Origin: Aradus depressus
Taxonomy: Eukaryota > Arthropoda > Insecta > Hemiptera > Aradidae
Assembly: GCA_963662175.1 (NCBI GenBank)
Contig: OY759214.1
Coordinates: 5,828,001-5,892,000, forward strand
DNA: 64,000 nt
Direction: 5' to 3'
Under the pieces are notes generated by a model. That model was given only the letters and a program-made list of their open reading frames with translations, ran no database searches and was not told the DNA's origin. Below are positions 53,801-64,000 of the stretch, piece by piece; position 1 is the stretch's first letter; each line of letters starts with the position of its first letter. Made by a program: the position numbers and the translations under genes.

Positions 53801-56800
53801 CAACATGACTTTCACCTCTGTCAGGTGAGAGCTGTCTAGTTCCAACATTCTTGTTGCCAACATAGTCTAACTAGGCACATTTCGGTAAGCATTGTTCTCA
53901 ACTCTGTTGCCTACAGAAGGATAGAAAAGTTAGTAGTTTTGTTCTGAGCTAGAGTTGAATGACCTGCCAGAAACCTAGCCAACATGACTTTCACCTCTGT
54001 CAGGTGAGAGCTGTCTAGTTCCAACATTCTTGTTGCCAACTTAGTCTAACCAGGCACATTTTGGTCAGCATTGTTCTCAACTCTGTTGCCTAAGAAAGGA
54101 TAGAAAAGTTAGTAGTTTTGTTCTGAGCTAGAGTTGAATGACCTGCCAGAAACCTAGCCAACATGACTTTCACCTCTGTCAGGTGAGAGCTGTCTAGTTC
54201 CAACATTCTTGTTGCCAACATAGTCTAACTAGGCACATTTCGGCCAGCATTGTTCTCAACTCTGTTGCCTACAGAAGGATAGAAAAGTTAGTAGTTTTGT
54301 TCTGAGCTAGAGTTGAATGACCTGCCAGAAACCTAGCCAACATGACTTTCACCTCTGTCAGGTGAGAGCTGTCTAGTTCCAACATTCTTGTTGCCAACAT
54401 AGTCTAACTAGGCACATTTCGGTCAGCATTGTTATCAACTCTGTTGCCTACAGAAGGATAGAAAAGTTAGTAGTTTTGTTCTGAGCTAGAGTTGAATGAC
54501 CTGCCAGAAAACCTAGCAACATAACTGTCACCTCTGTCAGGTGAGAGCTGTCTAGTTCCAACATTCTTGTTGCCAACATAGTCTAATTAGACACATTTCG
54601 GTCAGCATTGTTCTCAACTCTGTTGCCTACAGAAGGATAGAAAAGTTAGTAGTTTTGTTCTGAGCTAGAGTTGAATGACCTGCCAGAAAACCTAGCAACA
54701 TAACTGTCACCTCTGTCAGGTGAGAGCTGTCTAGTTCCAACATTCTTGTTGCCAACATAGTCTAACTAGGCACATTTCGGTCAGCATTGTTCTCAACTCT
54801 GTTGCCTACAGAAGGATAGAAAAGTTAGTAGTTTTGTTCTGAGGTAGAGTTGAATGACCTGCCAGAAAACCTAGCAACATAACTGTCACCTCTGTCAGGT
54901 GAGAGCTGTCTAGTTCCAACATTCTTGTTGCCAACATAGTCTAACTAGGCACATTTCGGCCAGCATTGTTCTCAACTCTGTTGCCTAAGGAAGGATAGAA
55001 AAGTTAGTAGTTTTGTTCTGAGCTAGAGTTGAATGACCTGCCAGAAAACCTAGCCAACATGACTTTCACCTCTGTCAGGTGAGAGCTGTCTAGTTCCAAC
55101 ATTCTTGTTGCCAACATAGTCTAACTAGGCACATTTCGGTAAGCATTGTTCTCAACTCTGTTGCCTACAGAAGGATAGAAAAGTTAGTAGTTTTGTTCTG
55201 AGCTAGAGTTGAATGACCTGCCAGAAACCTAGCCAACATGACTTTCACCTCTGTCAGGTGAGAGCTGTCTAGTTCCAACATTCTTGTTGCCAACTTAGTC
55301 TAACCAGGCACATTTTGGTCAGCATTGTTCTCAACTCTGTTGCCTAAGAAAGGATAGAAAAGTTAGTAGTTTTGTTCTGAGCTAGAGTTGAATGACCTGC
55401 CAGAAACCTAGCCAACATGACTTTCACCTCTGTCAGGTGAGAGCTGTCTAGTTCCAACATTCTTGTTGCCAACATAGTCTAACTAGGCACATTTCGGCCA
55501 GCATTGTTCTCAACTGTGTTGCCTAAGGAAGGATAGAAAAGTTAGTAGTTTTGTTCTGAGCTAGAGTTGAATGACCTGCCAGAAAACCTAGCCAACATGA
55601 CTTTCACCTCTGTCAGGTGAGAGCTGTCTAGTTCCAACATTCTTGTTGCCAACATAGTCTAACTAGGCACATTTCGGTAAGCATTGTTCTCAACTCTGTT
55701 GCCTACAGAAGGATAGAAAAGTTAGTAGTTTTGTTCTGAGCTAGAGTTGAATGACCTGCCAGAAACCTAGCCAACATGACTTTCACCTCTGTCAGGTGAG
55801 AGCTGTCTAGTTCCAACATTCTTGTTGCCAACTTAGTCTAACCAGGCACATTTTGGTCAGCATTGTTCTCAACTCTGTTGCCTTAGAAAGGATAGAAAAG
55901 TTAGTAGTTTTGTTCTGAGCTAGAGTTGAATGACCTGCCAGAAACCTAGCCAACATGACTTTCACCTCTGTCAGGTGAGAGCTGTCTAGTTCCAACATTC
56001 TTGTTGCCAACATAGTCTAACTAGGCACATTTCGGTCAGCATTGTTCTCAAATCTGTTGCCTAAGGAAGGGTAGAAAAGTTAGTAGTTTTGTTCTGAGCT
56101 AGAGTTGAATGACCTGCCAGAAACCTAGCCAACATGACTTTCACCTCTGTCAGGTGAGAGCTGTCTAGTTCCAACATTCTTGTTGCCAACATAGTCTAAC
56201 TAGGCACATTTCGGCCAGCATTGTTCTCAACTCTGTTGCCTAAGGAAGGATAGAAAAGTTAGTAGCTTTGTTCTGAGCTAGAGTTGAATGACCTGCCAGG
56301 AAACCTAGCCAACATGACTTTCACCTCTGTCAGGGGAGAGCTGTCTAGTTCCAACATTCTTGTTGCCAACATAGTCTAACTAGGCACATTTCGGTCAGCA
56401 TTGTTCTCAACTCTGTTGCCTAAGGAAGGATAGAAAAGTTAGTAGTTTTGTTCTGAGCTAGAGTTGAATGACCTGCCAGAAAACCTAGCCAACATGACTT
56501 TCACCTCTGTCAGGTGAGAGCTGTCTAGTTCCAACATTCTTGTTGCCAACATAGTCTAACTAGGCACATTTCGGCCAGCATTGTTCTCAACTGTGTTGCC
56601 TAAGGAAGGATAGAAAAGTTAGTAGTTTTGTTCTGAGCTAGAGTTGAATGACCTGCCAGAAAACCTAGCCAACATGACTTTCACCTCTGTCAGGTGAGAG
56701 CTGTCTAGTTCCAACATTCTTGTTGCCAACATAGTCTAACTAGGCACATTTCGGCCAGCATTGTTCTCAACTGTGTTGCCTAAGGAAGGATAGAAAAGTT

Positions 56801-59800
56801 AGTAGTTTTGTTCTGAGCTAGAGTTGAATGACCTGCCAGAAAACCTAGCCAACATGACTTTCACCTCTGTCAGGTGAGAGCTGTCTAGTTCCAACATTCT
56901 TGTTGCCAACATAGTCTAACTAGGCACATTTCGGTAAGCATTGTTCTCAACTCTGTTGCCTACAGAAGGATAGAAAAGTTAGTAGTTTTGTTCTGAGCTA
57001 GAGTTGAATGACCTGCCAGAAACCTAGCCAACATGACTTTCACCTCTGTCAGGTGAGAGCTGTCTAGTTCCAACATTCTTGTTGCCAACTTAGTCTAACC
57101 AGGCACATTTTGGTCAGCATTGTTCTCAACTCTGTTGCCTAAGAAAGGATAGAAAAGTTAGTAGTTTTGTTCTGAGCTAGAGTTGAATGACCTGCCAGAA
57201 ACCTAGCCAACATGACTTTCACCTCTGTCAGGTGAGAGCTGTCTAGTTCCAACATTCTTGTTGCCAACATAGTCTAACTAGGCACATTTCGGCCAGCATT
57301 GTTCTCAACTCTGTTGCCTACAGAAGGATAGAAAAGTTAGTAGTTTTGTTCTGAGCTAGAGTTGAATGACCTGCCAGAAACCTAGCCAACATGACTTTCA
57401 CCTCTGTCAGGTGAGAGCTGTCTAGTTCCAACATTCTTGTTGCCAACATAGTCTAACTAGGCACATTTCGGTCAGCATTGTTATCAACTCTGTTGCCTAC
57501 AGAAGGATAGAAAAGTTAGTAGTTTTGTTCTGAGCTAGAGTTGAATGACCTGCCAGAAAACCTAGCAACATAACTGTCACCTCTGTCAGGTGAGAGCTGT
57601 CTAGTTCCAACATTCTTGTTGCCAACATAGTCTAATTAGACACATTTCGGTCAGCATTGTTCTCAACTCTGTTGCCTACAGAAGGATAGAAAAGTTAGTA
57701 GTTTTGTTCTGAGCTAGAGTTGAATGACCTGCCAGAAAACCTAGCAACATAACTGTCACCTCTGTCAGGTGAGAGCTGTCTAGTTCCAACATTCTTGTTG
57801 CCAACATAGTCTAACTAGGCACATTTCGGTCAGCATTGTTCTCAACTCTGTTGCCTACAGAAGGATAGAAAAGTTAGTAGTTTTGTTCTGAGGTAGAGTT
57901 GAATGACCTGCCAGAAAACCTAGCAACATAACTGTCACCTCTGTCAGGTGAGAGCTGTCTAGTTCCAACATTCTTGTTGCCAACATAGTCTAACTAGGCA
58001 CATTTCGGCCAGCATTGTTCTCAACTCTGTTGCCTAAGGAAGGATAGAAAAGTTAGTAGTTTTGTTCTGAGCTAGAGTTGAATGACCTGCCAGAAAACCT
58101 AGCCAACATGACTTTCACCTCTGTCAGGTGAGAGCTGTCTAGTTCCAACATTCTTGTTGCCAACATAGTCTAACTAGGCACATTTCGGTAAGCATTGTTC
58201 TCAACTCTGTTGCCTACAGAAGGATAGAAAAGTTAGTAGTTTTGTTCTGAGCTAGAGTTGAATGACCTGCCAGAAACCTAGCCAACATGACTTTCACCTC
58301 TGTCAGGTGAGAGCTGTCTAGTTCCAACATTCTTGTTGCCAACTTAGTCTAACCAGGCACATTTTGGTCAGCATTGTTCTCAACTCTGTTGCCTAAGAAA
58401 GGATAGAAAAGTTAGTAGTTTTGTTCTGAGCTAGAGTTGAATGACCTGCCAGAAACCTAGCCAACATGACTTTCACCTCTGTCAGGTGAGAGCTGTCTAG
58501 TTCCAACATTCTTGTTGCCAACATAGTCTAACTAGGCACATTTCGGCCAGCATTGTTCTCAACTGTGTTGCCTAAGGAAGGATAGAAAAGTTAGTAGTTT
58601 TGTTCTGAGCTAGAGTTGAATGACCTGCCAGAAAACCTAGCCAACATGACTTTCACCTCTGTCAGGTGAGAGCTGTCTAGTTCCAACATTCTTGTTGCCA
58701 ACATAGTCTAACTAGGCACATTTCGGTAAGCATTGTTCTCAACTCTGTTGCCTACAGAAGGATAGAAAAGTTAGTAGTTTTGTTCTGAGCTAGAGTTGAA
58801 TGACCTGCCAGAAACCTAGCCAACATGACTTTCACCTCTGTCAGGTGAGAGCTGTCTAGTTCCAACATTCTTGTTGCCAACATAGTCTAACTAGGCACAT
58901 TTCGGTCAGCATTGTTCTCAAATCTGTTGCCTAAGGAAGGGTAGAAAAGTTAGTAGTTTTGTTCTGAGCTAGAGTTGAATGACCTGCCAGAAACCTAGCC
59001 AACATGACTTTCACCTCTGTCAGGTGAGAGCTGTCTAGTTCCAACATTCTTGTTGCCAACATAGTCTAACTAGGCACATTTCGGCCAGCATTGTTCTCAA
59101 CTCTGTTGCCTAAGGAAGGATAGAAAAGTTAGTAGCTTTGTTCTGAGCTAGAGTTGAATGACCTGCCAGGAAACCTAGCCAACATGACTTTCACCTCTGT
59201 CAGGTGAGAGCTGTCTAGTTCCAACATTCTTGTTGCCAACATAGTCTAACTAGGCACATTTCGGTCAGCATTGTTCTCAACTCTGTTGCCTAAGGAAGGA
59301 TAGAAAAGTTAGTAGTTTTGTTCTGAGCTAGAGTTGAATGACCTGCCAGAAAACCTAGCCAACATGACTTTCACCTCTGTCAGGTGAGAGCTGTCTAGTT
59401 CCAACATTCTTGTTGCCAACATAGTCTAACTAGGCACATTTCGGCCAGCATTGTTCTCAACTGTGTTGCCTAAGGAAGGATAGAAAAGTTAGTAGTTTTG
59501 TTCTGAGCTAGAGTTGAATGACCTGCCAGAAAACCTAGCCAACATGACTTTCACCTCTGTCAGGTGAGAGCTGTCTAGTTCCAACATTCTTGTTGCCAAC
59601 ATAGTCTAACTAGGCACATTTCGGTAAGCATTGTTCTCAACTCTGTTGCCTACAGAAGGATAGAAAAGTTAGTAGTTTTGTTCTGAGCTAGAGTTGAATG
59701 ACCTGCCAGAAACCTAGCCAACATGACTTTCACCTCTGTCAGGTGAGAGCTGTCTAGTTCCAACATTCTTGTTGCCAACTTAGTCTAACCAGGCACATTT

Positions 59801-62800
59801 TGGTCAGCATTGTTCTCAACTCTGTTGCCTAAGAAAGGATAGAAAAGTTAGTAGTTTTGTTCTGAGCTAGAGTTGAATGACCTGCCAGAAACCTAGCCAA
59901 CATGACTTTCACCTCTGTCAGGTGAGAGCTGTCTAGTTCCAACATTCTTGTTGCCAACATAGTCTAACTAGGCACATTTCGGCCAGCATTGTTCTCAACT
60001 GTGTTGCCTAAGGAAGGATAGAAAAGTTAGTAGTTTTGTTCTGAGCTAGAGTTGAATGACCTGCCAGAAAACCTAGCCAACATGACTTTCACCTCTGTCA
60101 GGTGAGAGCTGTCTAGTTCCAACATTCTTGTTACCAACATAGTCTAACTAGGCACATTTCGGTCAGCATTGTTATCAACTCTGTTGCCTACAGAAGGATA
60201 GAAAAGTTAGTAGTTTTGTTCTGAGCTAGAGTTGAATGACCTGCCAGAAAACCTAGCAACATAACTGTCACCTCTGTCAGGTGAGAGCTGTCTAGTTCCA
60301 ACATTCTTGTTGCCAACATAGTCTAATTAGGCACATTTCGGTCAGCATTGTTCTCAACTCTGTTGCCTACAGAAGGATAGAAAAGTTAGTAGTTTTGTTC
60401 TGAGGTAGAGTTGAATGACCTGCCAGAAAACCTAGCAACATAACTGTCACCTCTGTCAGGTGAGAGCTGTCTAGTTCCAACATTCTTGTTGCCAACATAG
60501 TCTAACTAGGCACATTTCGGTCAGCATTGTTCTCAACTCTGTTGCCTACAGAAGGATAGAAAAGTTAGTAGTTTTGTTCTGAGCTAGAGTTGAATGACCT
60601 GCCAGAAAACCTAGCAACATAACTGTCACCTCTGTCAGGTGAGAGCTGTCTAGTTCCAACATTCTTGTTGCCAACATAGTCTAACTAGGCACATTTCGGC
60701 CAGCATTGTTCTCAACTGTGTTGCCTAAGGAAGGATAGAAAAGTTAGTAGTTTTGTTCTGAGCTAGAGTTGAATGACCTGCCAGAAAACCTAGCCAACAT
60801 GACTTTCACCTCTGTCAGGTGAGAGCTGTCTAGTTCCAACATTCTTGTTGCCAACATAGTCTAACTAGGCACATTTCGGCCAGCATTGTTCTCAACTGTG
60901 TTGCCTAAGGAAGGATAGAAAAGTTAGTAGTTTTGTTCTGAGCTAGAGTTGAATGACCTGCCAGAAAACCTAGCCAACATGACTTTCACCTCTGTCAGGT
61001 GAGAGCTGTCTAGTTCCAACATTCTTGTTGCCAACATAGTCTAACTAGGCACATTTCGGTAAGCATTGTTCTCAACTCTGTTGCCTACAGAAGGATAGAA
61101 AAGTTAGTAGTTTTGTTCTGAGCTAGAGTTGAATGACCTGCCAGAAACCTAGCCAACATGACTTTCACCTCTGTCAGGTGAGAGCTGTCTAGTTCCAACA
61201 TTCTTGTTGCCAACTTAGTCTAACCAGGCACATTTTGGTCAGCATTGTTCTCAACTCTGTTGCCTAAGGAAGGATAGAAAAGTTAGTAGTTTTGTTCTGA
61301 GCTAGAGTTGAATGACCTGCCAGAAAACCTAGCCAACATGACTTTCACCTCTGTCAGGTGAGAGCTGTCTAGTTCCAACATTCTTGTTGCCAACATAGTC
61401 TAACTAGGCACATTTCGGTAAGCATTGTTCTCAACTCTGTTGCCTACAGAAGGATAGAAAAGTTAGTAGTTTTGTTCTGAGCTAGAGTTGAATGACCTGC
61501 CAGAAACCTAGCCAACATGACTTTCACCTCTGTCAGGTGAGAGCTGTCTAGTTCCAACATTCTTGTTGCCAACTTAGTCTAACCAGGCACATTTTGGTCA
61601 GCATTGTTCTCAACTCTGTTGCCTAAGAAAGGATAGAAAAGTTAGTAGTTTTGTTCTGAGCTAGAGTTGAATGACCTGCCAGAAACCTAGCCAACATGAC
61701 TTTCACCTCTGTCAGGTGAGAGCTGTCTAGTTCCAACATTCTTGTTGCCAACATAGTCTAACTAGGCACATTTCGGTCAGCATTGTTCTCAACTCTGTTG
61801 CCTAAGGAAGGATAGAAAAGTTAGTAGTTTTGTTCTGAGCTAGAGTTGAATGACCTGCCAGAAAACCTAGCCAACATGACTTTCACCTCTGTCAGGTGAG
61901 AGCTGTCTAGTTCCAACATTCTTGTTGCCAACATAGTCTAACTAGGCACATTTCGGCCAGCATTGTTCTCAACTGTGTTGCCTAAGGAAGGATAGAAAAG
62001 TTAGTAGTTTTGTTCTGAGCTAGAGTTGAATGACCTGCCAGAAAACCTAGCCAACATGACTTTCACCTCTGTCAGGTGAGAGCTGTCTAGTTCCAACATT
62101 CTTGTTGCCAACATAGTCTAACTAGGCACATTTCGGTAAGCATTGTTCTCAACTCTGTTGCCTACAGAAGGATAGAAAAGTTAGTAGTTTTGTTCTGAGC
62201 TAGAGTTGAATGACCTGCCAGAAACCTAGCCAACATGACTTTCACCTCTGTCAGGTGAGAGCTGTCTAGTTCCAACATTCTTGTTGCCAACTTAGTCTAA
62301 CCAGGCACATTTTGGTCAGCATTGTTCTCAACTCTGTTGCCTAAGAAAGGATAGAAAAGTTAGTAGTTTTGTTCTGAGCTAGAGTTGAATGACCTGCCAG
62401 AAACCTAGCCAACATGACTTTCACCTCTGTCAGGTGAGAGCTGTCTAGTTCCAACATTCTTGTTGCCAACATAGTCTAACTAGGCACATTTCGGCCAGCA
62501 TTGTTCTCAACTGTGTTGCCTAAGGAAGGATAGAAAAGTTAGTAGTTTTGTTCTGAGCTAGAGTTGAATGACCTGCCAGAAAACCTAGCCAACATGACTT
62601 TCACCTCTGTCAGGTGAGAGCTGTCTAGTTCCAACATTCTTGTTACCAACATAGTCTAACTAGGCACATTTCGGTCAGCATTGTTATCAACTCTGTTGCC
62701 TACAGAAGGATAGAAAAGTTAGTAGTTTTGTTCTGAGCTAGAGTTGAATGACCTGCCAGAAACCTAGCCAACATGACTTTCACCTCTGTCAGGTGAGAGC

Positions 62801-64000
62801 TGTCTAGTTCCAACATTCTTGTTGCCAACTTAGTCTAACCAGGCACATTTTGGTCAGCATTGTTCTCAACTCTGTTGCCTAAGAAAGGATAGAAAAGTTA
62901 GTAGTTTTGTTCTGAGGTAGAGTTGAATGACCTGCCAGAAAACCTAGCAACATAACTGTCACCTCTGTCAGGTGAGAGCTGTCTAGTTCCAACATTCTTG
63001 TTGCCAACATAGTCTAACTAGGCACATTTCGGTCAGCATTGTTCTCAACTCTGTTGCCTACAGAAGGATAGAAAAGTTAGTAGTTTTGTTCTGAGCTAGA
63101 GTTGAATGACCTGCCAGAAAACCTAGCAACATAACTGTCACCTCTGTCAGGTGAGAGCTGTCTAGTTCCAACATTCTTGTTGCCAACATAGTCTAACTAG
63201 GCACATTTCGGCCAGCATTGTTCTCAACTGTGTTGCCTAAGGAAGGATAGAAAAGTTAGTAGTTTTGTTCTGAGCTAGAGTTGAATGACCTGCCAGAAAA
63301 CCTAGCCAACATGACTTTCACCTCTGTCAGGTGAGAGCTGTCTAGTTCCAACATTCTTGTTGCCAACATAGTCTAACTAGGCACATTTCGGCCAGCATTG
63401 TTCTCAACTGTGTTGCCTAAGGAAGGATAGAAAAGTTAGTAGTTTTGTTCTGAGCTAGAGTTGAATGACCTGCCAGAAAACCTAGCCAACATGACTTTCA
63501 CCTCTGTCAGGTGAGAGCTGTCTAGTTCCAACATTCTTGTTGCCAACATAGTCTAACTAGGCACATTTCGGTAAGCATTGTTCTCAACTCTGTTGCCTAC
63601 AGAAGGATAGAAAAGTTAGTAGTTTTGTTCTGAGCTAGAGTTGAATGACCTGCCAGAAACCTAGCCAACATGACTTTCACCTCTGTCAGGTGAGAGCTGT
63701 CTAGTTCCAACATTCTTGTTGCCAACTTAGTCTAACCAGGCACATTTTGGTCAGCATTGTTCTCAACTCTGTTGCCTAAGGAAGGATAGAAAAGTTAGTA
63801 GTTTTGTTCTGAGCTAGAGTTGAATGACCTGCCAGAAAACCTAGCCAACATGACTTTCACCTCTGTCAGGTGAGAGCTGTCTAGTTCCAACATTCTTGTT
63901 GCCAACATAGTCTAACTAGGCACATTTCGGTAAGCATTGTTCTCAACTCTGTTGCCTACAGAAGGATAGAAAAGTTAGTAGTTTTGTTCTGAGCTAGAGT
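50890..64000 (+). repeat. 179-bp tandem array, about 73 units, continues past the window
   Basis: The landmark GTTAGTAGTTTTGTTCTGAG recurs at 51061, 51241, 51420, 51599, 51778 and onward, mostly 179 bp apart. Units are over 90% alike and fall into a few types: AACCTAGCAACATAACTGTC or AACCTAGCCAACATGACTTT; TTGCCTACAGAAGG, TTGCCTAAGGAAGG or TTGCCTAAGAAAGG; TAACTAGGCACATTTCGG or TAACCAGGCACATTTTGG. Nearly every unit contains CACCTCTGTCAGGTGAGAG. Types are arranged in longer repeated blocks (see findings). The unit has stops in all forward frames. It lies in the ZIP11 intron, read in the sense direction. Confidence 0.97.

Noticed and set aside
55807..56013. 68-codon minus-strand frame in the 179-bp array
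   Set aside because: It appears only because of unit variants; the same frame is closed in most units.
50890..64000. CRISPR-like or coding interpretation of the long array
   Set aside because: Units are contiguous with no unique spacers, have stops in all forward frames, and lie in an animal intron.

Overview
The window is animal nuclear DNA, most likely from an insect and possibly a hemipteran. Genes are split into small phase-matched exons by AT-rich introns of up to more than 23 kb. Codon-level similarity is to arthropod and vertebrate proteins, and non-LTR retrotransposon relics, tRNA-derived SINEs, foldback MITEs and tandem arrays fill the spaces. No operons, bacterial signals or CRISPR arrays were seen. 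Species assignment is inference.

Three protein-coding genes and one tRNA gene can be read. (1) Minus strand, about 8700 down to the left edge: the 5' half of a TMF1-like golgin (TATA element modulatory factor, a Golgi coiled-coil protein). Eight exons are supported by splice sites, phase and family motifs, and a ninth is weaker. (2) Plus strand 9335-9429: an intron-containing tRNA-Ile(UAU). (3) Minus strand 24954 to 16028: a complete TVP23 (FAM18) gene, seven exons and 217 codons, a Golgi membrane protein. (4) Plus strand from 25779: the 5' part of SLC39A11 (ZIP11 zinc transporter). Three exons are secure and one 30-nt microexon is a candidate; the 3' half lies beyond the right edge. TVP23 and ZIP11 are head to head with 824 bp between start codons, so they probably share a bidirectional promoter. 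TMF1 and TVP23 are neighbours on the same strand and both belong to Golgi trafficking.

Repeats by region. 1-8.7 kb (TMF1): 28-bp and 30-bp minisatellites, a 153-158 bp tandem duplication covering the end of exon 7, three foldback elements and a reverse-transcriptase relic. 8.7-16 kb: the tRNA and a 141-bp array (about 14 units, two cassette types). 16-25 kb (TVP23): foldbacks and MITEs in its introns. 25.8-40 kb (ZIP11): a broken second copy of ZIP11 exon 2, split by a 594-bp pogo-like element at a TA site, plus Jockey-type relics. 40.2-64 kb is one ZIP11 intron holding a 57-bp array (27 units), a 154-bp array (4 units), a 534-bp palindrome, a SINE with a perfect target duplication, and a 179-bp array of about 73 units that runs off the right edge.

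The most unusual signal is that 179-bp array. On the ZIP11 sense strand nearly every unit carries a strong 5' splice-site match (CAG|GTGAGA), and many also carry a pyrimidine-rich 3' splice-site match (CTACAG) 87 nt upstream. The array therefore looks like dozens of tandem pseudo-exons in one intron. Whether any is spliced cannot be told from sequence.
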